In this document: piece after piece, positions 25,321 to 33,263 of the stretch
Numbering within the stretch: the stretch's first letter is position 1
Layout of the letters: every line of letters begins with the position of its first letter
DNA from: Streptomyces pactum
GTDB taxonomy: Bacteria; Actinomycetota; Actinomycetes; Streptomycetales; Streptomycetaceae
Reading direction: 5' to 3'
DNA: 64,000 nt
NCBI RefSeq assembly: GCF_016031615.1
Contig: NZ_JACYXC010000001.1
Location: 186,001-250,000, forward strand
The notes under the pieces: model-generated
What the model saw: the letters and a program-made list of their open reading frames with translations, nothing else
Databases searched by the model: none
What the model was told of the DNA's origin: nothing
Position numbers and translations under genes: made by a program

Positions 25321-27141
25321 GTGACGGCCATGCGTGATCTCCATCTCGCCCGGGGCCGGCTGCGCCGGGAGCTGCTGGCGACCCTTCCCCGCGGCCCCCG
25401 CGCCGGGCGTCCGGCAGAGCTGCCGACGGCGGTGGGCACCTGGCCGGACATCGACTACACCGACCGCGACGGCGCGGCCTTCCGTCCCCTGGAGCATCTG
25501 GACCGCGCCCTGCGCCTGGCCGCCGACGGGGCCCACCGGGCCGCCGCGCTCCGGGCCCTGGACGCCTGGCGCCGGCTCGGGCCGCGCAGCGAGAACTGGT
25601 GGTACAACGAGATCGGCGCCCCGCAGGCGGTCGGCGACGCACTCATGCTGCTGGCGGACGGGCTCGGCGCGCGCGAGCGCCGGCGGTGGGGCCACTGGCT
25701 CGCCGGCTGCGCCGGGCCGGTGGCGCTGACCGGCCAGAACCTGGTCTGGGCCCAGGGGATCGTGTTGCGGCACGGGCTGCTGGTGGCGGACACCACCCTG
25801 GTCCGCTCCGCCGTCGCCGCGATGTCGGGCGTGCTGCGTCGGACCGGAGGCGAGGGCATCCAGGAGGACCTGAGTTTCCATCAGCACGGCGCCCAGCTGT
25901 ACGCCGGCGGGTACGGGTCCGCTCTCGCCGCGGACCTGGCCCGCTGGATCCACGTGCTGCACGGCACCCGGTGGGCCTTCGGCGCACCGGAAGTGGCGGT
26001 GCTCACCGACTTCCTGCTGGACGGGCAGCAGTGGGCGGTGCACGGCGGGGGTTTCGACTTCACCACCATGGGGCGCGAGGTCTCCCGCGCCCACGCGCAC
26101 CGCGCCACCGCCGCGCTGCGCCGCGCGACGAGCGGTCTGCTCGCGGCGGACGCGCCCCGGCGGGCGGAGCTGGCCGCCTTCGACGCGCGGCTGGCCCGGG
26201 CCGGGGCCGTGGCGCCGGACGCGGCGGCGGTGCCGTCCGGGCCGGTCGGCTGCCGGTACTACCCGCGCTCGGACTACCTCGTGCACCGGCGGCCCACCTG
26301 GTCGCTGTCGGTGCGGATGTCCTCCACCCGCACCGTTCCCACCGAGAGCATGAACGGGGAGAACCTGCGCGGCCGCCACCTGGGCGACGGGGTCGCCGCG
26401 ATCCGGGTGGGCGACCGTCATCAGGACGGGTACCGGGCCGTCATCCCCGTGTGGGACTGGGGCCGGCTGCCCGGGGTCACCGCCGAACAGCACCCGGACC
26501 CGGCGGCGCTGTTCCCCCGGCCGAACGACCGGCACGGTGCCTGCGCGGATGTCGGCGGCTGGACGGACGGCCGGCACGGCATCGCGGTGATGCGCCTGGC
26601 GGGGACGGACCGGATCGCGGACGGCTGGAAGGCGTGGTTCTGCTTCGACGACGTGTTCGTCGCTCTGGGCACCGGGATCACGGCACCGGAGGCCGCCGGC
26701 CCGGTGGTCACCACGATCGACCAGCGGCTGGCCGAGGGGCCGATGACCGTGGAGTCGGGGGGCCGTCCCCGGTACGTGCACCACGGACGGGTCGGCTACG
26801 TACCGCTGTCCGGGCCGGACACACTGTTCGCGACCGTCGTGCGGCGCACCGGCAGTTGGGCGGAGATCTCCACCACGGGCAGCGCCGAGCGGCTGTCGGC
26901 GGAGGTGTTCTCCGTCGGATTCCGGCACGGCCCCGGGCCGGTCGGCGCCTCGTTCGCCTGTCTGGTCGTCCCGGACGCCGACCGGGCGGCCACCGCGGCC
27001 CGGGCCGCCTCGCCGGAGGTCACCGTGCTGGCGAACGCCCCCGGGCTCCAGTCGGTCCGCTGCCACCGCAGCGGGGTCACCCTCACCGTCCGGCACGGCG
27101 CGAACGGCCTGGAGCTCGGCCCCCTGAGCGCGCGGTCCTGA
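25321..27141 (+). CDS. Polysaccharide lyase family 8 protein (hyaluronate/chondroitin/xanthan lyase-like), no signal peptide
   Basis: 606 residues. The alpha/alpha toroid carries NWWYNEIGAPQAVGDALMLL (~88-107) and EDLSFHQHGAQLYAGGYG (~180-197), with the catalytic histidine and tyrosine of PL8. The beta-sandwich begins near 310 with STRTVPTESMNGENLRGRHLGDG. PL8 enzymes cleave uronic-acid polysaccharides by beta-elimination. Oddities: the family is normally secreted and 750-800 residues long. Here no signal peptide exists, an in-frame TGA lies 12 bases upstream of the GTG, and the C-terminal subdomain is short. Possibly cytoplasmic, processing imported oligosaccharides. Confidence 0.85.
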   Translation: MTAMRDLHLARGRLRRELLATLPRGPRAGRPAELPTAVGTWPDIDYTDRDGAAFRPLEHLDRALRLAADGAHRAAALRALDAWRRLGPRSENWWYNEIGAPQAVGDALMLLADGLGARERRRWGHWLAGCAGPVALTGQNLVWAQGIVLRHGLLVADTTLVRSAVAAMSGVLRRTGGEGIQEDLSFHQHGAQLYAGGYGSALAADLARWIHVLHGTRWAFGAPEVAVLTDFLLDGQQWAVHGGGFDFTTMGREVSRAHAHRATAALRRATSGLLAADAPRRAELAAFDARLARAGAVAPDAAAVPSGPVGCRYYPRSDYLVHRRPTWSLSVRMSSTRTVPTESMNGENLRGRHLGDGVAAIRVGDRHQDGYRAVIPVWDWGRLPGVTAEQHPDPAALFPRPNDRHGACADVGGWTDGRHGIAVMRLAGTDRIADGWKAWFCFDDVFVALGTGITAPEAAGPVVTTIDQRLAEGPMTVESGGRPRYVHHGRVGYVPLSGPDTLFATVVRRTGSWAEISTTGSAERLSAEVFSVGFRHGPGPVGASFACLVVPDADRAATAARAASPEVTVLANAPGLQSVRCHRSGVTLTVRHGANGLELGPLSARS

Positions 27142-27349
27142 CCGGGCGGCCGCAGCGGCCGGTGCATGGGGACGGCCGGAAGCGTACGGAGTGGGTGCCG
27201 GGGGCGCGCGGCGGTCGGTACGTCCGGCCGGCGGCGGTACCGGGGAGGCCGGGGGAGGGGGCCGGGGAGGGGCCGGGACGGCCCGGGAGGGTCCGGGGAC
27301 GGCCGGCGCAGGGGCCGGGCCGGCTGTCCCCGGGGGCCACGGGCCGTCG

Positions 27350-28225
27350 TCAGGCGGGGCGGTGCTCCCAGCCCCGGGCGGTCCGGGTGAGTTCGCGGAA
27401 CCCGCGCCGGAGCAGCCGCTCGGTCTCATCCGCCTCGTCGGGCGTGGTGTAGGCGAGCAGCCGGTCCGCCCCGCATTGCTCAAGCCAGTCGCGGCCGTGG
27501 CCGAGCAGACGGTCCAGCACGGTGTCGTCGGTGGCGTCGAGGTCGCAGATGTCGGCGATCCCCCCGGCACGGGACCGGCGTTCCGGCCGGTCCAGGGTGG
27601 TGTCCAGCTCCAGGTGGCCCACCGGGTCGCCGTCCCGGTGGGCGGTCAGCAGGGTCCCGATGCCACCGACCGTCCGCCGGATCTCCTCGGGGTGGACACC
27701 GGACGGGGCCGGCAGGTCGGCGACCCGGGCCAGCAGCACGATCTCGACGTGCCCGGTGTGCCGGAACCCGGCCCGCTCGTAGGCGGCCCGGATGTGCGGC
27801 CACTGGTCGGGGACGCCGCAGACGCCGGGCACCGGGAGTTCCCCTCCCGCGTACCGGGCCCGTACCCGGCGGCGTTCCAGGTGCGCCAGGCACGCGGTCA
27901 TCAGGGTGCCGGCCGGCTCCTCGGCGCCCGGCCGGAAGAGGAACCACTCCACCGCTCCGGTGCCGCGCAGTTCCTCACCGACCTCACGGTCCGTCCGGTA
28001 GCACAGCAGGTGGGCGGCGGCGGCGATACGGCCGTACTCCTCGGCGACGAGTGTGACCCGCTCACCGACCCACGGGTCGGTGACGAACTCCTCGGGCCGG
28101 CGCTCCATGCTGGTCACCACGGTGTTGACGGACGCGGAGACCCCGGGCACCACGGCGGCGGCGTGCCCGTTGACCAGGTCGGTGAGCTGGTCGCGGTCGC
28201 CGCGCCGGAACATGCGTACGGACAT
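27350..28225 (-). CDS. GNAT-family N-acetyltransferase (tandem-domain type)
   Basis: 291 residues. The first half begins MSVRMFRRGDRDQLTDLVNGH and holds a degenerate acetyltransferase fold with ALVAEEYGRIAAAAHLLCY-type strands. VPDQWPHIRAAYERAGFRHTG marks an acetyl-CoA-side motif, and a second domain ends LERLLRRGFRELTRT-like. Such double GNATs often have one active and one structural half. The ATG at 28225 has GGAGGA 6-7 bases upstream. Substrate unknown. Convergent with the PL8 gene. Confidence 0.82.
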   Translation of the reverse strand: MSVRMFRRGDRDQLTDLVNGHAAAVVPGVSASVNTVVTSMERRPEEFVTDPWVGERVTLVAEEYGRIAAAAHLLCYRTDREVGEELRGTGAVEWFLFRPGAEEPAGTLMTACLAHLERRRVRARYAGGELPVPGVCGVPDQWPHIRAAYERAGFRHTGHVEIVLLARVADLPAPSGVHPEEIRRTVGGIGTLLTAHRDGDPVGHLELDTTLDRPERRSRAGGIADICDLDATDDTVLDRLLGHGRDWLEQCGADRLLAYTTPDEADETERLLRRGFRELTRTARGWEHRPA

Positions 28226-28636
28226 GGCTGATCCTCCGTGATCACGGTGTTTCGGGGAGGCCGCCATGCGATGCGGTACGCCTCGGATGGTACGCCACGA
28301 GGCCGGGACGGACCGCCGGGGTGGCCCCTCCCGCCGCCGGGCCGCCGTCCCGGGACCGCTCCCCGTCCGTCCCGGGCCCCTCCCCGTCCGCCCCCGGGCC
28401 GCTCCCCGGTCCGTTCCGGGCCCGCTCCCCCGGGGCCCTCCCGCGGCACCGGCCGGGAGACGGCGCCGGGATGCCGGTGATGCCGGCAACGCCGCGGGCC
28501 GGACGGGCAGCCTCGGGGGGCGGTCCCGCGGGCACCGGCCGGGGCCCCGCGGGCGGCGGCGGAAAGCCGGTGGTCCGGACCGCCGGTGGGCGGTGACGGG
28601 GCACCGGGCGGGCCCGTGGTGGGCGACGATGGGGGC
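28226..28636. repeat. Divergent spacer with ~21-bp degenerate tandem repeats
   Basis: From about 28356 to 28437 there are three to four imperfect copies of a unit like CCGCTCCCCGTCCGTCCCGG. No gene is seen. Simple GC-rich satellites of this kind are common in Streptomyces spacers. Confidence 0.55.
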
Positions 28637-29191
28637 ATGACCGTCATCACCGTCGTCCAGGGCGACATCACCGATCAGCACGCCGACGTCATCGTCAACG
28701 CCGCCAACTCCTCCCTGCTCGGCGGCGGCGGGGTGGACGGCGCCATCCACCGCCGGGGCGGGCCGGAGATCCTGGACGCCTGCCGGGCGCTGCGGGCCTC
28801 CCGGTACGGAAAGGGGCTGCCCACCGGGCAGGCGGTGGCCACGGTCGCGGGGCGGCTCGCCGCGCGCTGGGTGGTCCACACCGTGGGCCCGGTCTGGAAC
28901 GCATCGGGCGGCGACCCGGCGCTTCTCGCCTCCTGCTACCGGGAGTCGCTCCGGGTGGCGGACGACCTGGGGGCGCGAACGGTGGCGTTCCCGGCCATCT
29001 CCACCGGTGCCTACGGCTGGCCGCTGGAGGACGCGGCCCGGATCGCCGTGGAGACGGTGCGGAGCACCGAGACCGCGGTGGCGGAGGTCCGGTTCGTCCT
29101 GTTCGACGAGGCGGCCTTCACGGTGTTCGCCGAACGCGTGCACGCGCCGCGCCCCGGCGGCGCGGGCCCCGTCCCGCCCGGGTCCTCGTGA
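28637..29191 (+). CDS. Macro-domain O-acetyl-ADP-ribose deacetylase
   Basis: 184 residues, single macro domain. QGDITDQHADVIVNAANSSLLGGGGVDGAIHRRGGPEI (~8-45) contains the ADP-ribose-binding NAAN and GGGGVDGAIH motifs, and AFPAISTGAYGWP the phosphate loop. It hydrolyses O-acetyl-ADP-ribose, the sirtuin by-product, or removes ADP-ribose from acidic residues or DNA. The ATG at 28637 is preceded by GGGGG at close spacing. A sirtuin lies at 233-1225 but is not in an operon with it. Monocistronic. Confidence 0.93.
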   Translation: MTVITVVQGDITDQHADVIVNAANSSLLGGGGVDGAIHRRGGPEILDACRALRASRYGKGLPTGQAVATVAGRLAARWVVHTVGPVWNASGGDPALLASCYRESLRVADDLGARTVAFPAISTGAYGWPLEDAARIAVETVRSTETAVAEVRFVLFDEAAFTVFAERVHAPRPGGAGPVPPGSS

Positions 29192-29505
29192 ACGGCGTCC
29201 CGGGGCCGTGGTCGCAGCCGATGACGCGCGACGAGAACCCGGGGGTTCCCGGCGCCATCCGCACGGAGCCACGCCTTCCTCCCGTCAGCGACTCCTGCTT
29301 CCGCACTCTCCTCGCCCGCAAGCCCTGACGGGCCCGAACAGACCACGACTCGGGCCGGACCGGGCCCTCCGCAGGGCCGGAACAAGCCCTGAGTGGGCCC
29401 TGAACGGGTCCTGACCACCCAGCCGCCCGGGGGCGGGGCGCCGCCGGTGGCCCGTACCGGCAGGGGCGGCCCCGGCGACGGTGCGGGCGGCGACGGTGCC
29501 GTGGA
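29192..29505. other. Spacer between macro-domain gene and HxlR remnant
   Basis: 314 bp. GGGCC-containing short repeats occur around 29330-29410 (GGGCCCTGA, GGGCCGGA). No gene seen. Confidence 0.5.
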
Positions 29506-29886
29506 TCAGGCGTCGAAGCGGTGGCGGGACGTCTCGATGTGGCCGAGGTGCTGCCGGGTCCACCGGCACATGGCGTCCACCGTGTCGGTCAGGGCCGTCC
29601 CGGCTCGGTGAGGGTGTACTCCACCCGTGGCGGCACGGTGGAGAGTGCACGGTCGGTCCGGCCAGGCCGTTGCGCTCCGGCATGCGCAGGTTCTGGGTGA
29701 GCGTCTTGTGGCTGATGCCCTCGACCCGTCGGCGCAGTTCGCCGAAGCGCAGCGTGCCCTCGCCCAGGGTCTCGGTGGTCAGGAGCGCCCACGTGTTCGC
29801 GATGCCGGAGAAGATCTCGCGGGCCGGGGGTCCGCGCGCGTCAGGTCGGCATCCTCCGCCGAGCCTGTGGCCTGCTGGGTCACCAT
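29506..29886 (-). pseudogene. HxlR-family regulator with three frameshifts
   Basis: The winged-helix core is intact in one frame: EIFSGIANTWALLTTETL, LRFGELRRRVEGISHKTLTQNLR. The N-terminus (MVTQQATGSAEDADLTRADPR from the ATG at 29886, with GAAGGA upstream) and the C-terminus (VPPRVEYTLTEPGR, then LTDTVDAMCRWTRQHLGHIETSRHRFDA ending at 29506) lie in other frames. Breaks are near 29818, near 29648 and near 29610. Two of them are CGGCCC where CGGGCCC would restore the frame. HxlR proteins sense electrophiles or redox stress. It is divergent from the RidA gene, which it would be expected to control. Confidence 0.7.
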
Positions 29887-29941
29887 CAGGTTCCTTCGTC
29901 ACCGAAAAGTGCGTTCTTCCACGTCATCGCACACTCTCCTA

Positions 29942-29958
29942 TGGTTCCCGAGTAACCA
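29942..29958. promoter_or_regulatory. Inverted repeat between HxlR remnant and RidA gene
   Basis: TGGTT (29942-29946) and AACCA (29954-29958) with a 7-base spacer, in the 143-bp divergent region. A plausible HxlR-type operator by position only. Confidence 0.4.
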
Positions 29959-30029
29959 CAAGAGACCGGGGATCCCCTTGGTCCGGTGCGCGACGGAGCC
30001 TACGGGCCCCGCGTGAAGGAGGAGGCAGC

Positions 30030-30437
30030 ATGGCCATCACCCTGGTGAACCCCGACGGGTTGCCCACCGTCGACGCCTACCGGCAGGTGGCGATCGGGAC
30101 CGGCTCGAAGCTGGTCTTCATCGCCGGGCAGGTCGCCTGGGACGCCGAGGGCACCACGGTCGGCGTGGGCGACCTCGCCGCCCAGACCGAGCAGTGCTAC
30201 CTCAACGTCGCCACCGCCCTGGCCGCGGCCGGCGCCACCTTCGAGGACGTGGCGAAGCTGACCGTCTACGTGGTCGGCTGGACCCCCGACCGGATGCCCC
30301 TGCTCCTGGCGGGTGTCGCCCGGGCGGCGGCGAGGCTGGGTGTCGGTCCGGTGCCGCCGGCCACGCTGGTGGGCGTCGCGGCGCTGGACGTCCCCGAGCA
30401 CCTGGTCGAGGTGGAGGCCACCGCGATCCTGGACTGA
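30030..30437 (+). CDS. RidA-family enamine/imine deaminase-like protein
   Basis: 135 residues of the YjgF/YER057c/UK114 (RidA) fold. GSKLVFIAGQVAWDAEG (~29-45), QTEQCYLNVATALAAAGATFEDVAKLTVYVV and the C-terminal VPEHLVEVEATAIL match the family. RidA hydrolyses reactive enamine/imine intermediates; more distant subfamilies (Rid2-7) have other roles, and the arginine usually near residue 105 is not obvious (VGPVPPATLVGV), so this is probably not canonical RidA. The ATG at 30030 has a very strong GAAGGAGGAGG site. Divergent partner of the HxlR remnant. Confidence 0.9.
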   Translation: MAITLVNPDGLPTVDAYRQVAIGTGSKLVFIAGQVAWDAEGTTVGVGDLAAQTEQCYLNVATALAAAGATFEDVAKLTVYVVGWTPDRMPLLLAGVARAAARLGVGPVPPATLVGVAALDVPEHLVEVEATAILD

Positions 30438-30767
30438 CACCCACGGGGGCATCCGGCCGCGGGGCGGCCCGGCGCGCCGGCGCCCGGCGCCCGACCGCGC
30501 CCCGGGGCGGGGCGGGGCTCTCGTGACGGGCCCGGGTGCCCCTCGCCGGCCGAGAGTCCGTAGCGGGCACGGGCGCCGTACCGGGCACGGGCCTGTGGGC
30601 CGGGGCCCGGGTGACGGCCGGGTGGTGGCCGGGCCGGCCGGAGGGCGGCTCGGTAGGATCATCGGCCAAGGTCCGGTGGTGGTCGTCAGGGGGTGCGGGA
30701 TGCGGTGCGCAACGGGTGTCCGGTCGGTGCGGGCGGAAGGTCCGGGCGGGATCGTCGGGGGTGCGCG
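30438..30767. other. Intergenic spacer
   Basis: 330 bp between two plus-strand genes; GC-rich. No RNA, terminator or gene that I can support. Confidence 0.5.
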
Positions 30768-31637
30768 GTGACCGCGCGGCAGCCGCTCGGCGCGCCGCCG
30801 GGGCCGCTGGTGACGGTGGACTGGCTGGCGGCCCGGCTCGGTGCGCCGGGGCTGGTGGTGCTGGACGCGTCGGTGGGAGCCCACCGCGGGACGCCCCGGC
30901 GGGTTCCGGGCGCGCGGCGTTTCGACCTCGACGGCGCGTTGTCCGACCCGTCCTCCCCGCTCCCGCACACCATGCCCGGTCCGGACCGGTTCACCGGTGA
31001 ACTGCGCCGGCTCGGCGTGGACGACGCCGGAACGGTGGTGGTGTACGACGCCGCGGGGATCTACTCCAGCGCGCGGGCCTGGTGGATGCTGCGCGCCATG
31101 GGGTTCGACCGGGCCGCGGTGCTCGACGGCGGTCTGCCGGCCTGGTCGGTGGCGGGGCTACCGCTGGAACACGGGGAGCCGGAACCGCCCGAGCGGCCGG
31201 GGGACTTCACGGCGCGGCCCCGGCCGGGGCTGTTCGTCGGGCAGGAGGCGGTGGTGGCCGCGCTGGCCGATCCGGGCGCGGTGGTGCTCGACGCGCGTGC
31301 GCGGGAACGGTTCTCCGGGGCGGTGGACGAGCCCCGCCCGGGGCTGCGCGGCGGCCACATGCCCGGTGCGGTCAGCCTGCCGTTCGAAGAGGTGCGGCGG
31401 GACGGCCGGATGCTCCCGGTGCCGGAACTGCGCGCCCTCTTCGCCACGCTCACCGGGGGCCGGGACCGACTGGTGTTCAGCTGCGGCTCGGGCGTCACCG
31501 CCTGCGTGCCGGCGCTCGGCGCCCACCTGGCGGGGTACCGCGAACTGTCCGTGTACGACGGGTCGTGGAGCGAGTGGGGCCTGCCCGGCGGGCCGCCGGT
31601 CGCCACCGGGACCGGGGAGGGCGGCGGCGGGGCGTGA
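30768..31637 (+). CDS. Sulfurtransferase (tandem rhodanese, thiosulfate/3-mercaptopyruvate type)
   Basis: 289 residues with two rhodanese domains. The first (~10-140) is structural, with VVLDASVGAHRGTPRRVPGARRFDLD. The second (~155-280) has the catalytic cysteine in the loop SCGSGVTA. SGVTA after the cysteine is the mercaptopyruvate-type pattern. It transfers sulfane sulfur to cyanide or thiols in the cytoplasm. The GTG at 30768 has GGGGG about 7 bases upstream; an in-frame upstream start at 30693 is less family-like. Convergent with the alpha/beta hydrolase. Confidence 0.92.
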   Translation: MTARQPLGAPPGPLVTVDWLAARLGAPGLVVLDASVGAHRGTPRRVPGARRFDLDGALSDPSSPLPHTMPGPDRFTGELRRLGVDDAGTVVVYDAAGIYSSARAWWMLRAMGFDRAAVLDGGLPAWSVAGLPLEHGEPEPPERPGDFTARPRPGLFVGQEAVVAALADPGAVVLDARARERFSGAVDEPRPGLRGGHMPGAVSLPFEEVRRDGRMLPVPELRALFATLTGGRDRLVFSCGSGVTACVPALGAHLAGYRELSVYDGSWSEWGLPGGPPVATGTGEGGGGA

Positions 31638-31842
31638 ACGGGGCCGGTGCGGCGCCGGGCCACGGACGTCCGCACGGGTGCCGGGAGCGGCGGTGGCCGT
31701 GGGTGCCGACGAGCGGCGGTGACCGCGGGCGCCGCCGTGTGAGCCGGTCCGCGAGGGAGAGCCGGCGCCCGGCCCGGAGCGGCGGCGCACCCGCGGTGGT
31801 GGCCGGTGCGCCGCGGTGGGGCCGGTGCGCCGCCGGGACCGG

Positions 31843-32694
31843 TCAGTCGAGTTCGTCGAGGAACGCGGACACGGCCCGGGCGACGCCGTCCGGCTCGTCG
31901 TCGTGGATCCAGTGGCCGGCCGTGGGGAAGGTGACGAGCCGGGTACCGGGCCGGCGCCGGGTCATCTCCCGGGCCAGCGGGGCCGGCAGCAGGGGACTGG
32001 CGCCGCCGTGCAGGACCAGGGCCGGGCAGGTGGAGGCCAGCCAGTCCGGCCACCAGTCGCCGACGCCGCCTTCCTGGACCTCCATCATGTCGTCCCAGTC
32101 GAACAGCAGTCGCCAGTGGTCGCCGTCCGGGGCGGCGCTGTGCATGAAGTAGCCGCTGTCGGGGACGCCGGCGGCCTCGATCTTCCGCGCCAGTTCGTCC
32201 CGGGTGCGGCCGGTGCGGGGCCAGCCGCGTACGTCCAGGACGGGGTTCTCGATCTCCGGACGGCGCATCAGGGGACCGACGTCCTCGACGACCAGCGCGG
32301 ACACCAGCTCCGGGTGGCGGGCGGCCAGTTGGTAGGCGGTGATGCCGCCGAGGGAGTGGCCGAGGACCACCGCCGGTGCGAGGTCCAGCTCGCGCAGCAG
32401 GGCCGCGGCGTCGGCGACGAACGCGTCGCGCCCGTAGTCGTCCGCGCGGTCGCTCAGGCCGTGGCCACGCTGGTCCGGCGCGACGATCCGGGCCCGGCCG
32501 GCGAGGTCCCGGGCCAGCCGGGTGAAGACGGTGCCCCGGCCGAAGGTGCCGTGCAGCGCCAGCACGGGGGTGCCGCGGCGGCCGCCGAAGGCGACGTAGG
32601 ACAGGGTGCGGCCGCCGACGCGGGCGAAGAGCTGACCGGGAGCGGCGGCACCGTGGGGAACACCCGTGGGGGACGGGGACCCGCGGCCGTTCAC
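31843..32694 (-). CDS. Alpha/beta hydrolase, coupled to TetR-2
   Basis: 283-residue hydrolase: GTPVLALHGTFGRGTVF (oxyanion region), GHSLGG with the serine nucleophile (~residue 119), and TAGHWIHDD with the catalytic histidine near the C-terminus. Similar to non-heme haloperoxidase/esterase-type enzymes. The GTG at 32694 overlaps the TetR stop codon (GTGA), so the two are translationally coupled and the hydrolase is probably under the same ligand control. A hydrolase that destroys the drug exported by the nearby MFS pump is an attractive but unproven idea. Confidence 0.9.
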   Translation of the reverse strand: MNGRGSPSPTGVPHGAAAPGQLFARVGGRTLSYVAFGGRRGTPVLALHGTFGRGTVFTRLARDLAGRARIVAPDQRGHGLSDRADDYGRDAFVADAAALLRELDLAPAVVLGHSLGGITAYQLAARHPELVSALVVEDVGPLMRRPEIENPVLDVRGWPRTGRTRDELARKIEAAGVPDSGYFMHSAAPDGDHWRLLFDWDDMMEVQEGGVGDWWPDWLASTCPALVLHGGASPLLPAPLAREMTRRRPGTRLVTFPTAGHWIHDDEPDGVARAVSAFLDELD

Positions 32695-33263
32695 AGCTGC
32701 GCCAGGGTCAGCTCGACGGTGGCCACCAGAGCCTGCCGGTCGGTGCTCACCCGGCTGAGCACGCGCAGCCCGTAGTACGTGCTCTGGACCTGCCGGGCGA
32801 GGGTCCGGGCGTCCCGGCCGGCCGGGATCTCGCCGGTGCGCTGCCCGGTGGTGAGCACCGCGTACAGCTCGTCCTCCACCCGGTCGAAGCTGCGCCGCAC
32901 CGCGGCCCGCACCTCCGGGTCGGTCGCGCCCGCCTCGACGGCGGCGTTGACGGCGAAGCAGCCGGGTCCGTCGTCGAGGTCGGCGTCGATGGCGTGGATC
33001 ATCATCCGGCGCAGACGCTCCCTGGCCGGGCCCGGCTGCCGGAGCAGCGCGATCTGCTCGCCGGTGCTGGTCTCGTGGTAGCGGTGCAGCGCGCGCAGGT
33101 AGAGCCGGCGTTTGCCGCCGAAGGCGTTGTACAGGCTGGAGGGGTTCAGCCCGGTGCTCTCGCACAGCTCCCGGGTGGAGGTCCCCTCGTAGCCATGGCG
33201 CCAGAACGTCTCCATGGCGGCGGTGACGACGCGGTCCTCGTCGAACTCTCGTGGCCTGGCCAT
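32691..33263 (-). CDS. TetR/AcrR-family repressor (module 2)
   Basis: 190 residues, paralogous to the repressor at 17768. Helix-turn-helix GYEGTSTRELCESTGLNPSSLYNAFGGKRRLY (residues ~23-54), then a ligand domain with GPGCFAVNAAVEAGATDPEV and the shared C-terminal STYYGLRVLSRV. It ends inside the start of the hydrolase gene. It lies just downstream of the MFS-2 pump, whose runaway frame overlaps its first ~40 codons. A TACTGT -10-like element 8 bases before the ATG suggests a leaderless mRNA. Confidence 0.92.
   Translation of the reverse strand: MARPREFDEDRVVTAAMETFWRHGYEGTSTRELCESTGLNPSSLYNAFGGKRRLYLRALHRYHETSTGEQIALLRQPGPARERLRRMMIHAIDADLDDGPGCFAVNAAVEAGATDPEVRAAVRRSFDRVEDELYAVLTTGQRTGEIPAGRDARTLARQVQSTYYGLRVLSRVSTDRQALVATVELTLAQL

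Noticed and set aside
24916..27570. An 884-residue minus-strand open frame opposite the PL8 gene
   Set aside because: No domain, low-complexity, opposite a gene with clear catalytic motifs.
28356..28437. Tandem repeats considered as a CRISPR array
   Set aside because: Units are degenerate, directly adjacent with no unique spacers, and no cas genes are present.
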